Source of the DNA: Mercenaria mercenaria
Lineage: Eukaryota; Mollusca; Bivalvia; Venerida; Veneridae
Reading direction: 5' to 3'
NCBI RefSeq assembly: GCF_021730395.1
Contig: NW_026463355.1
Span: 1-64,000 of the forward strand
DNA length: 64,000 nucleotides
Shown here: one piece after another, positions 48,181 to 58,233 of the stretch
Position numbering within the stretch: position 1 is the stretch's first letter
Layout: every line of letters starts with the position of its first letter
The notes under the pieces: generated by a model
The model's input: the letters and a program-made list of their open reading frames with translations, nothing else
The model's database searches: none
Told to the model about the DNA's origin: nothing
Made by a program: the position numbers and the translations under genes

Positions 48181-50650
48181 AAAACTGATTTTACATTTTG
48201 TCTCATGAATATCAACAATTCGCTCGACAGACTGGTCTTTTCTACACTTAAATGATATTAATACCGCAACTTTGAATTTTACGTCTACGTTTTTGGAATT
48301 AGCAGCATCGTGTATACCGACAAGTCTTGCGACAATAAGACCGAACGATAGGCCCTGGTACAACTCAATTAGAAAAATCTCCCGACAGGGCGATAGAGCA
48401 AAACTAAAAGCAATGGATACGGGAAACCTATAAGACTGGAACATTTACAAAAAGATAAGGAATAAAGACAACAATATGAAATATTTTTTAACAATATTGA
48501 ATTTACATTAAACGATCTAAGCTCATGTAATCAACGTCAATATTGGAAGATTATTAAATTATTAGTTAAAGAAAACTCATCAAGCTGCAGCAAGATTCCA
48601 CCTCTTTCGAAAGGACAGGAAATTGTCGCATTTTCCGATAAAGACAAAGCCAACACATAAAATGTTTTATTTGTTTCTGTTTCAAACATTGATGACTCGC
48701 AAGCTAATTCAGCAGAATTCGAACAAAAAACTAACCAAACTTTAAGCACCATTACTGTTACAGAACAAGATGTTAGAGACATTTTATCCAACCTTGTCAT
48801 TAATAAGGCTACCGGACCGGACGAAATTAGGAATAGAATGCTTAAAGAAAATTCACATTCAATTTGCAAGCCTTAAACTATACTTTTCAATAGATCTTTA
48901 GAACAAAATGTATATCCAAGTATATGGAAAGATGCTAATGTAATGCCTTCATTCAAAAAAGGTGACAAATCAATTTCGTCTAATTATACACCCGTATCTG
49001 TTGTTGTGTTGGAAAAGTTATGGAACGTATAATCTTCAAATATTCATAAAACTTTTAACATGAAAACAACATAACATATAAAAACCAGGCAGGCTTTCTT
49101 CCGGGACACTCTACTGTTTATCAGCTCATTGACATGTATAATCAAATTTGCAAGGCAGTTGATGATAGGGAAGCAACTTGTATGGTTTTTGATTTGAAGC
49201 ATTTGATAGAGTATGGCACAAAGGTCTCCTGATAAATATTTTCGAAGCACACAACTAAATTTTGTTCACTTACATAAGCATCTAGGTGTGACATTTAGCG
49301 ATGATATTGCATGGCATTAACACATAACAGATATAGCATCGTTTGCCACAAAAAATGTTGGAACAATGAGAATGCTTAAGTTTAAATTGAAAAGAAGCAC
49401 ACCTAATAAAATCTATATATTGTATTCAAGACCGGTTATTGAATATGCCTCCTTAGTATGGGATAAATGTACTTTGTACGAGAAAAACATTCTTGACAGT
49501 ATTCAGTATGACGCTGCGCGAATAGTAACCTGTCTAACAAGATTTTTTTCTATGGATAAATTTAACTTCTTCGCGAAATTGGATGGGTATCATTGCCAGA
49601 CAGGAGAAAAATACAGAAATTAATTTTAGTTTATAAATGCAATGATGGCGAATTACCTGATTACTTGAATGATATTTTTCCAGAAACAGTTCGTGATACT
49701 AATACATATAATTTAAGAAATAATGACAACTATGCCACAGTTGCTCGATGTCTCGAAATTTATTTTAAATCAGTAATACCATCGTCTATTAAAATTTGGA
49801 ACAATTTAGATATAGACACACGTAATACTCAAACACTTTCATCGTTCAAATACAAATGTTCCAAATGCCAAAAGTTCCGCCTTATTTTCTATTTGGTGAC
49901 AGACTTCTTTAAATACATCATGCTAGAATCAGAAACAATTGTAGCAATCTTAATGCTGATTTGCATTACAATCACCTACGGGATAATTCTACATGTTACT
50001 GCGGATTTTGTTTAGAGAACGCAGAGCATTGCTTTTAAGGTGTCCTTTGTATTCTGATCAGGGGCGTATCTTATTTACAAACACTCGTGTATATCATCAT
50101 CTTGATGCAAATAAACTACTCTTTGGAATCAACCATTTAAGTGACGAGAACAATTAAAGGCTATTTTCAACACGTTCACTGCTTTATCAAATCGACAAGA
50201 AGGTTCGAAAATGATTAATATATTTCTAGATTTAAATCAAGATATTTTCAACAATTGCTTTCTGAGGTGTATATTAAGTGTTTGCAATGGGCTTATGGGC
50301 GAAAAATATCAACGCAGGGTATTTTTTCCCTTCTCTCCTCTTTCTTAAATCAAATATTTAAGAACTTCATTGTACTTTTCATTTCGTTTCCTCTTATCCA
50401 TTTTTGAACTTCATTATAAAATAAAATGTTCTTCAATTTCATGTAATGCGACGAAAATACAAAGAAAATAGTGCTCATTTTGTTACTAGCAGTATGACAT
50501 CTGGGAAGGGCCAGCCCGCTAATGCTGTTAAAAATTGTGCCCCAACACATTTGCTTTTATATGTAATCTGTATATATTCATGCATTTATAATATTTTTAA
50601 ATTTAATTCGTTATTTTTTTGTCTTTTAAATTTGTAATAAAGCAATAAAA
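48180..50650 (+). mobile_element. LINE (CR1/Jockey-like), damaged and internally deleted
   Basis: Recognisable in order: endonuclease-RT linker (AASCIPTSLATIRPNDRPWY); VINKATGPDEIRNRMLKEN; DANVMPSFKKGDKS; a GFLPGHSTVYQLI block; then about 49247-49258 the text jumps from 'FDLKHLIEYG' to 'HLGVTFSDDIAWH', so the central YADD part of the reverse transcriptase is deleted. After that come YSRPVIEYASLVWDKC, PDRRKIQKLILVYKCNDGEL and a C-terminal CYCGFCLENAEHCF zinc-knuckle-like block. Frame changes and stops occur throughout. An AATAAAGCAATAAAAT tail lies near 50637. Confidence 0.8.
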
Positions 50651-50739
50651 TATGATTAAACTGAACAATGAAACAAGATGACAAAAGCTTGGCTAGACGC
50701 CATAGTCTTAATGAAGAATAAAGAAGTAAATGAGAACTG

Positions 50740-52680
50740 AGGTCCTATGCCTTCGGTATCTTGAAAATCCACCTGCAATGCGATATGTATTGTTATTTGG
50801 ACATGTATACCGCAATATATTCACATAGTTCGATGCATTTAAAAGCCCCTCTGAACGTTGTGAATTACAGCAGTAACACGCATTCGATGTATATCAGTAT
50901 ACCTGCAAAATGACAAATATACGATTTTCAACACATTTTCAACGTTCTTTTTCGGTACATAAGGCATAGATTACCAAAACTAATTTCATTTTGAATGCCA
51001 CAAGGGCTCCAACAAAGACCTAAAGTAACTAAATGTTGGCTCAAGGACATCGTTTCAGCGCATTTTACAGCAGGATAAAAGTACCAAAAAACATGTCCAT
51101 AATTTGAAATGAGGTCTTTTTTTTAACGAAAGCTGTCGCCATCCTGAAAATCTGTCGGCAATGTGATATGTACTATTATTTTGACAAATTTACCAGAAAT
51201 ATATCCACATGATTTGATTTATTCTCAAGTCCTCCTGTACGCTGTGAATTACAGCAGTAACAAGAATTTGAGCCCATTTTCGGACACCTTAAAATTCTAA
51301 AAATTATGTTTTTCAGCACATTTCATCGAACTTTATCGATGCAGAATGCATAATTGCTCAAACTAATTTCATTTCTTATGTCATAAAGACCTAACAATGA
51401 TCTAAGTTGATAGGACTGGGACGATTACTCGGTTAATCGGATCCGATTCGATTTTTCAAAACCGGTAATCACTCCCAAACAAAAACATCACGAGTCGTAC
51501 TTTATCTTTATACATTTCCTCGCCTAGCACATAGATCCACAGTATATTTCCACAAAAGCACATCCACTGAACATAATCAATTGTCTCAGATTTGCATGTC
51601 GTGATATATTTAAAATAAACTACACCAAAATATGACTTATCAATTGTCATACAGCTTGCAAACGATAAAGTAGGTAAGTTTCTAATTAAGTTTGCTGCTT
51701 GAAGAACCTTTAATACGGTCGTCAGAAAAGAAAACAGCATTTTCAATATGGCGGCCGATTAACCGGTTCGATTCGATTTCAAACAAATGATTAACCGGTT
51801 TCAAAATTTTGAAATCGTCCCAGCCCTAATTAATTTACCTTTTCGGACGTTTGATGTCGGCATTCTGAAAATGCTTCGGCTATATATTATGTATTATTAT
51901 TTTGACCAACATATTAGCAATATGTTCACATTGTTCAATTTATCCGCAAGCCTTCATAAACGCTGTGAATTGCAGTAGTAACAAGGATTCGAATCCATTT
52001 TTGGACACCTGAAAAGTAACAAAAAAAAAGAAGATTTGTAAGAAGGCATAAAACTAATCTCATTTTGTACTAAACTCATAAAGATTCCTATGATGACATA
52101 AGGTGGTTAAATCTTGGCTAAGGTCCATTTTTAAAATGCGGCCTTCGATCTTGCGTGGAAAATAATAGCATGTTAACACTAAAACATGTTTTAATTTCAT
52201 TCTGAGTCCTTTTTGGACGTATACCATTTGTATCCTGAAAATCGTCGGTAGTGTTAAATGTACATGTACTATTAGTTGGCCATAAACACTTAGTCTAACA
52301 ATTTATCCACAAGCTTCAAAGGTTCAATGCATTGAAATGCTCCCCACCCACTACCCCACCCCTGAACGCTAAGAATTACAACCATAACAAGTATTCGAAA
52401 CAATTTTCGGACATCTAAAGAATGACAAAAATATTATTTGGTACAGATTTGACCGTTCTTTGCCGGCAAATAATGCATAAATTGCAAAACTTTAATTCAT
52501 TTTGTATCTTATAAAGACTACAACGATAATCAAAGTTGCCAAGATCTTGGTTAAAGTGCATCGTTTCGGCGCAGAATACAGAATTATCTAAGCATCAAAA
52601 CGTGATTTAATTTTGTAATTATAAAGCCTTTTTTGCACGTATGCCTTTTGATATTAAGTGACGAAAGAAAATAGAAAACT
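50740..52680 (+). repeat. ~370-420-bp satellite, four units plus a fragment
   Basis: Units begin near 50740, 51112, 51832 and 52200, with a partial one at 52623. Shared order: (A)GTCCTTTTTGGACG-like, CCTGAAAATC-GTCGGCAATG, TTGTGAATTACAGCAGTAAC, TTTTCGGACACCT and AATTTCATTTTG...CATAAAGAC. The second unit is broken by a MITE at 51404-51830. The array ends close to the gene B 5' exon. Confidence 0.8.
51404..51832. mobile_element. hAT-like MITE nested in the satellite
   Basis: TAGGACTGGGACGATTACTC at the left and the reverse of AATCGTCCCAGCCCTAAT at the right form terminal inverted repeats. GATTCGATTTTTCAAAACCG-like blocks are repeated in inverted form inside. No transposase frame. Target duplication not clear, so the superfamily is a guess. 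Confidence 0.6.
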
Positions 52681-52754
52681 AGCGCTTGAAATGTGAATTT
52701 TAAAATCAAATAAATGCAGTTATTGATTATGGCAATCAAATTGAAAAAAGTAGA

Positions 52755-52854
52755 TTCCGCTTATCTAATAAGCAATTAAAGTTGGAAATATTCTAAAGAC
52801 ACGCTCAAAGATCAAAGCTTTCAGCTGATGGTAAATGACGATCGTTACACAACG
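52755..52854 (+). other. Noncoding 5' exon of family gene B (putative)
   Basis: Shares CTTATCTAATAAGCAAT / AAGTTGGAAATATT and the ACACAACG|GTAAGCAGTTTTGTT donor with the gene A 5' exon. It lies 420 bases before the coding ATG, compared with ~2.85 kb in gene A, where repeat elements occupy the intron. The promoter-like GATA block seen for A and C is not clearly present upstream; a satellite ends close by at about 52650. Confidence 0.6.
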
Positions 52855-53276
52855 GTAAGCAGTTTTGTTATAAAATGTATTTAACTCTATCATATACATT
52901 AATCAAGTTTGCATGAATGAATGTCTATAGATCAGTTAATTGTTGCAAAGACAGCCAGTTTTAGTGGCAGTACACAATTAAACTGTAAATATCTATTATA
53001 CATCAATACTGTATGCACATCTTTAGACCTAATGCACATGAGCTTGTTAATTTATATTTGGAGTAATTGTTCATTTTTAAATATAACAGTTGGATCAAAT
53101 ATACCCTTTACATGTGTTAAAGATATAATATTTGACTATTTATACAGTAAACTTAATACACTCGTGGAATTGAAATAATAAAATGCAAGAAAGAGATTCA
53201 CATTTTATTACAGTTAACTACTTAAATTAATTCGATATAATTAGACATTCATGAAATATCCTCTCAACAACCAACC

Positions 53277-53475
53277 ATGTCTTACAGCTCTTATGAATCT
53301 TCTTCTACTACGTATGATGACGGCTGCAGCGCAAGCGTATTAGGTATCATCATTTTCGGGAGTGTGATCATATTTCTTCTGGTAGTTATGCAAATCAGTA
53401 TATGCTGGATATGTTGCCGAAGAGACAATCGCCGTGACGGGGTTATCATTCGACCAATGGATCATATGCAAACAG
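53277..53475 (+). CDS. Family gene B, coding exon 1
   Basis: Paralogue of gene A. It starts MSYSSYESSSTTYDDGCSAS, then a span IIIFGSVIIFLLVVMQISIC, then CWICCRRDNRRDGVIIRPMD and HMQTG. The donor is ACAG|GTAATAC at the same codon as in A. ATG is preceded by CTCAACAACCAACC, an acceptor-like run weaker than in A. The full product is 133 residues. Uncharacterised; the same topology prediction applies. Confidence 0.85.
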
Positions 53476-53514
53476 GTAATACTCAATATTTATTCTGTTT
53501 ATTTTTATTGTACG

Positions 53515-53600
53515 GATGTGTTGTATAATGGACAGTTGTTGCGCCGGGGTTATCATCCGACAAGTGCGCCAGATGCAACTGTTTTTTATTCTGTTTAGTG
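53515..53600 (+). pseudogene. Decayed copy of the exon-1 tail inside gene B intron
   Basis: Just after exon 1, GTGTTGTATAATGGACAGTT then GCGCCGGGGTTATCATCCGA resembles the CCRRDNRRDGVIIRP coding stretch of the same gene, followed by ATGCAACTG in place of ATGCAAACAGG. This parallels the repeats in the gene A intron. Confidence 0.4.
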
Positions 53601-54143
53601 TTAAGTACATTTTTCTCTACTAGGTATCTTGTGTAAGGGAGTCTTTTGTTAATCACATCAAATCGGCCATTAAAATTAGATCTACACAAAAGATGATGTG
53701 TATTATTCTTTTTTTCTAAAATGTGTTTTTCGAATATCATTTAAGAAAGTTATTCATTGTGACTATATCATACTTCACGGAGTAATAAATTGCCTACAAT
53801 AACAGTTACTACAGAAAATTTAACAAAAATTTACCTGTAGATAATGTCCAACTTTTGTAATATTTATATCACTGATAACATTGGCAGTCATTTGTTAAAT
53901 TCCTTCAAACATGTACATATTACATACTAGTAAAACATTTTTATCAGGAAACAGAATATTACATCATAGCCAGAAAATCTTGTTTTAATCTGTAGAAGAT
54001 TTCACGTAAGCAACCACCCTCAGATTGGCGGCCAGGGGAGGTTATTTGAAAAACATTCTGTATCAAATTAGTTGTCTTACACCAATACATTTTTCTTTTA
54101 TGTTGTTACTTTCTATCACTTACGTTGTCCATATATTTCCTAG

Positions 54144-54346
54144 GTACAGTCCTATACACAAACAATGACCAAGTACAGTTTAACCAAACACAAATTCGAA
54201 GTCCAAATGTACACCAAGCATATAACCTACCACCGATTACACCTACACATAGATTTGACGGTCAACAGTGCACGGCTTCTGCGCAATCATCCAGTCCAGC
54301 AGTTGTACCAGTTGGTCCACTCACGACTAGTTTAACAGCCGAGTAG
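54144..54346 (+). CDS. Family gene B, coding exon 2
   Basis: Acceptor ATTTCCTAG|GTACAG gives GTVLYTNNDQVQFNQTQIRS, then PNVHQAYNLPPITPTH, QQCTASAQSSSPAVV and the end TTSLTAE. It lacks the 'SEYNNLAPH' stretch of gene A. AATAAA lies at 54464-54469, about 120 bases after the stop. Confidence 0.85.
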
Positions 54347-54463
54347 ATATCTTCAATCGTACAACGGGCCATGAAAGAATATCTTCCTTTATTTTTGAAG
54401 GTTCATGTAAAATATCATATTAATTGTATCTGCAAATTAAGATGTTTTAATTTCAACATTATG

Positions 54464-54469
54464 AATAAA
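54464..54469 (+). terminator. Polyadenylation signal candidate of gene B
   Basis: AATAAA about 118 bases after the stop codon of gene B. Confidence 0.55.
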
Positions 54470-54563
54470 CATTTTCAAACCTCTTGTTCCACAGACAATG
54501 GAGGGAAACTTTCTTTGTTGCATTGTATTTATTGAAAATAGATTTATTGTACTTTAAGTATTT

Positions 54564-54799
54564 GAGCCGTGCCATGGGAAAATCAACATAGTGGGTGTGC
54601 GACCAGCATGGATCCAGACCAGCCTGCGCATCCGCGCAGTCTGGTCAGGATCCATGCTGTTCGCTAACAGTTTCTCCAATTCCAATAGGCTTTAAAAGCG
54701 AACAGCATGGAGCCTGACCAGACTGCGCGGATGCGCAGGCTGGTCTGGATCCATGCTGGTCGCACACCCACTATGTTGGTTTTCCCATGGCACGGCTCA
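54564..54799. mobile_element. Near-perfect palindromic MITE
   Basis: The ends TGAGCCGTGCCATGGGAAAA and TTTTCCCATGGCACGGCTCA are exact inverted repeats. Complementarity continues inward through CACCCACTATG, TGCGACCAGCATGGATCCA and CAGACTGCGCGGATGCGCAG to a loop around 54670-54690. About 236 bp, noncoding. It lies 218 bases after the gene B stop. A related partial copy is at 1-95. Such elements are mobilised by transposases encoded elsewhere. Confidence 0.9.
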
Positions 54800-57480
54800 T
54801 TTTACGACAAGGAATCTGTCGTATACGTTATTTTAAAAGCGCGGAATTTATGATTCGATATTAGACGTTATCGGATATAGTAATTTGATATATATAATAT
54901 CTTTTGACATTTCTTGTATTCATCATAATGGTTCAGTGGATATATCTTTAACCTAACTGTGATTAGTTTTTAGTTTAAACATATTTATTCCCAAATAGTT
55001 AACATATACATTGATACATAGTCATACAGTGAATATTGTAACTTAGGAAAGGATAAGAATGGAAGACTAGTCTTCTGTGATTAGAAAAAAGTATTCAAAC
55101 TTTTTTTTTTATCTTAGTTTATTGCAAACGAATGAATACATGGTTGTAGTACAAATATACACAATCATTGTTTTAACATAGATTATTTTAATCTTGAAAA
55201 TACATCAAACTTGTTTAAAGTCTGGTTACATAAGTAATAATCATTATGAAGACATGTTTGAAGAAATAATCTATGTTATGCTAGAAGAAATATCTAAGAT
55301 ATGCTTATTCTCAGTAGCGTTGGTTTCATCTTGAAAAAACACACAACGTTTTAAGCTCTTAGTGAAGCAGTTAAAACCATACATATTCAAAGGTTAAAAG
55401 TTAAGTCCATTAATTTAAGTGTAACAACACTGATATATCGATGAAAATATTTGAACAAACTTGTCGTAAATTGACAATATATAGTACTCTTTGAGCTGAA
55501 ATGATGAATTCGTACGCTGCAGATTACGAGGAGCATTTGAAAAATAGTGGGAACAATCCAGTATTTTAAGTGTGGCATATCAATGCGAAGATTATTAATT
55601 TTTCTGTCCAACTTACCGGAAATGGCACAGTTGCATGACAGTCATATGGAACAGTGTAAACAGCTTATCGCTGTTACGTATAAGCAGTTTTGTCATCTTT
55701 ATCATTTAAGGTGGTTCACTGCCGGTGAATAATGATCAACAGGTAATTTTAATATCTAATGCACAAAATAATGTGGTAGTCAATTACTAAAAGTCAAATA
55801 TTTTGATATATTTTTCACATTTTAGATTTGACATGGCTTTTCATAATAGAACCACAAACTGCTCATTTCTATAAACAATACTTCATGATTCTTTTATTTT
55901 ATCACTGAATTTCTCACACCTGCACAGTGTAGTTCCTATTAAAAGGGTCCATAATGACTTGGATAAAAAACTCGATCAGCAATGCTTTTTGAAGGATTAT
56001 TTCAAGGAAAAGATAACCCTTTATTGTCACTTTTGTTCAATTAATATTTCATAAAAATATTTTATATATTATTTGACATAAAGTTATAACTTGCATTTCC
56101 TATTCTATAAGCAACTTAAATATTTAACAAAATCTTTGTCACTTATTTGTATTAAATATAAATCAGAATATTTTTTATTATGTCGGTATAAATATACTTA
56201 AAGCATTAGAAGAATAACAATAAGAAGAGTACAACTATTTTAATGTTTTCAATTTTGTTATTTATTTAAAGTGGTAAGGTCTTTGGAGGTTGCAATCGTA
56301 GGATATCGCAGCTTTTCTATTACAATTCTTTTGTCACGCCTCGACATGAAACGATTTCTGAAAAGGTTTGCTTTTCTATCGAAGTAGTCTCGTAGATTTC
56401 TACATTCAATGCATTGCGGCAAACGTATTTAGCAAACCCTTCAGACAGAAAAGCAGTTTTTTCCGGAGTCGATGCATACAATCCATCTTTTCCAGGAAAC
56501 CAAAATATTACTGTCTTTAGGTTGTATAAGCTTATCTTGTCGGGCGCGGAAGGAATAATGTATTTTTTGACAAGTCAGTTACTTGTTCTTTGCAACCATA
56601 GAGTCCACACACTAGATTTATTAATAACAAAATTCCGCTGGGATTATATAAACAGAGTTCCGGTTTCAAACTCTGAGTTACGTAGCGCAAATAGGTTAAC
56701 CCATTTTATCATTTCCTTTACCAAATAAATATACCCTTATTAAAAGACAAACACATACATTTATTTATAAAACTAATTCAGATTTCTTTTCTATTTTACG
56801 GTGTTGTTAATATTTTTATATTCGCGTGGTATTCATATACATTTATATTTTTACTGAAATATATTATATTATATTTTTCTATTATTCATAATTTATAGTC
56901 TTTCGATTTCAAGTGTATTCAGTTCAAGTAGAAAATGGAAATTATATTTTCATTGCTTTTAAATAGTGAATTTTCAACTTAATGTCATTAATATATTAAA
57001 TATTTCAAATTACGTTTAATGTTTTCTTTTAATACATTTACAAAACAATACTATTTTACCGAAAGTATACAAGAGCATTATTATTTTCTTCATTTCCTGC
57101 TCGCGGTTTTCAATTAAATGACCACCAAAGTTTGCAAATGATTCAATATTCTTAAATAAGCTGATGACTGAAAGATTTTGAATTTGGAATTTACTATCTA
57201 TAGCTATTTCATGATAAAATATCTTTATGAGGTGCTACGAAGAGCTATTTTTAAAAACGGTTACAGCAAATTATATTGTAAACAAACAACTTTTTTTCCT
57301 CACTGAACAAAATGCATGTGTATATTCTTTATCAAAAATCCCTAAGTATCCGCATTCCAGTGCAGTCTAATCATCTTTAATTTGCTGTCGCTGTTTTTAC
57401 AAATACCTTGAATAACGACGAAAATGTATTTATCAATTTCATTGGATGTACTTAGCGTTTGAAATTATATTTTCGTATTT
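54800..57480. other. Intergenic region between genes B and C
   Basis: 54900-55400 continues the 3' flank shared with gene A (AGAAATAATCT, CTCAGTAGCGTTG, TTTCATCTTGAAAAA). Near 55660-55700, CTGTTACGTATAAGCAGTTTTGTCAT resembles the family 5' exon donor region with a broken GT. A 104-codon frame at 56414-56728 has no recognisable domain. Confidence 0.5.
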
Positions 57481-57529
57481 TGTAAAACAGGTCTTCTCGT
57501 ATTATTCAATGATTTTATAAAAGTAAATG

Positions 57530-57605
57530 TAATATTGATGATATCTTATCGCAGCTTTTACTACATCTATTCAAGGAACTGTTTAAAGGAAATAAAACGA
57601 TAACA
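57530..57605 (+). promoter_or_regulatory. GATA-rich promoter-like module of gene C
   Basis: Reads TGATGATATCTTATCGCAGC, then CTATTCAAGGAACTG and AATAAAACGATAAC. It conserves the order and spacing of the gene A module and sits just before the putative 5' exon. Confidence 0.5.
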
Positions 57606-57609
57606 AATG

Positions 57610-57729
57610 GTAGGTTCGACTTATCTTAAATGCAACGAAAAGAAAAATGTGTAAGGAACCTTACAACAGTTGAAGGGAGAAATTAATGAGGAGTTGAATT
57701 TACTGTTATTAGTTTCTATAACATCAACG
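57610..57729 (+). other. Noncoding 5' exon of family gene C (putative)
   Basis: Follows the GATA-rich module directly and ends CATCAACG|GTAAGC, the family donor. The 300-base intron ends at the acceptor before ATG 58032. Less similar to A and B than they are to each other. Confidence 0.55.
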
Positions 57730-58031
57730 GTAAGCTACTTTTTAAAAACAATTATTATCAAATGTAACGTTCAACGTATTCAAAAGTTCGTAAGCAAATG
57801 GCTAATACATCAGGAAGATAATACATCAGTATTGTTGTGTTAAATCGCAGAAAAAAGTAATCAATTAACTATAAATGTTTTATACATTGTAAACAATATA
57901 ATTTTACTCTTGCTTACAATTACGTCATAGAACAAATTATTTTACTTTTGGAAATAGAACATTTGTTTTACTTTTGATGATAACAAACTGCATATAATTA
58001 AAAAATAACATTTTATTCCTTCAGCCCAGTA

Positions 58032-58233
58032 ATGTCTTATGGCATGAATTATGGCACGAGTTATGTCGAAAGTACTTATACTTGTCACGGCAGTGAAGTT
58101 CTTATCATCATTTTTGGAAGTATAATTGTTTTTCTCTTGATCGTTGTATTGATCTGTGTGTGCTGGATCTGCTGCAGAAGAGACACTCGTCGAGACGGGG
58201 TTATCATTCGACCAACAGATCACATGCAAGCAG
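58032..58233 (+). CDS. Family gene C, coding exon 1
   Basis: Acceptor TATTCCTTCAG|CCCAGTA precedes ATG. It reads MSYGMNYGTSYVESTYTCHG, then a span IIIFGSIIVFLLIVVLICVC, WICCRRDTRRDGVIIRPTD and HMQAG. The donor is GCAG|GTATTG. It is the closest intact relative of the degenerate exon copies near 0.83 and 27.80 kb, which share the ILLIVVLIC core. The intron that follows is about 5.06 kb, against 0.56-0.67 kb in A and B. The full product is predicted at 134 residues. Confidence 0.82.

Noticed and set aside
48537-48869. 110-codon minus-strand open frame
   Set aside because: Antisense to the LINE reverse-transcriptase region. The plus strand carries the recognisable protein motifs.
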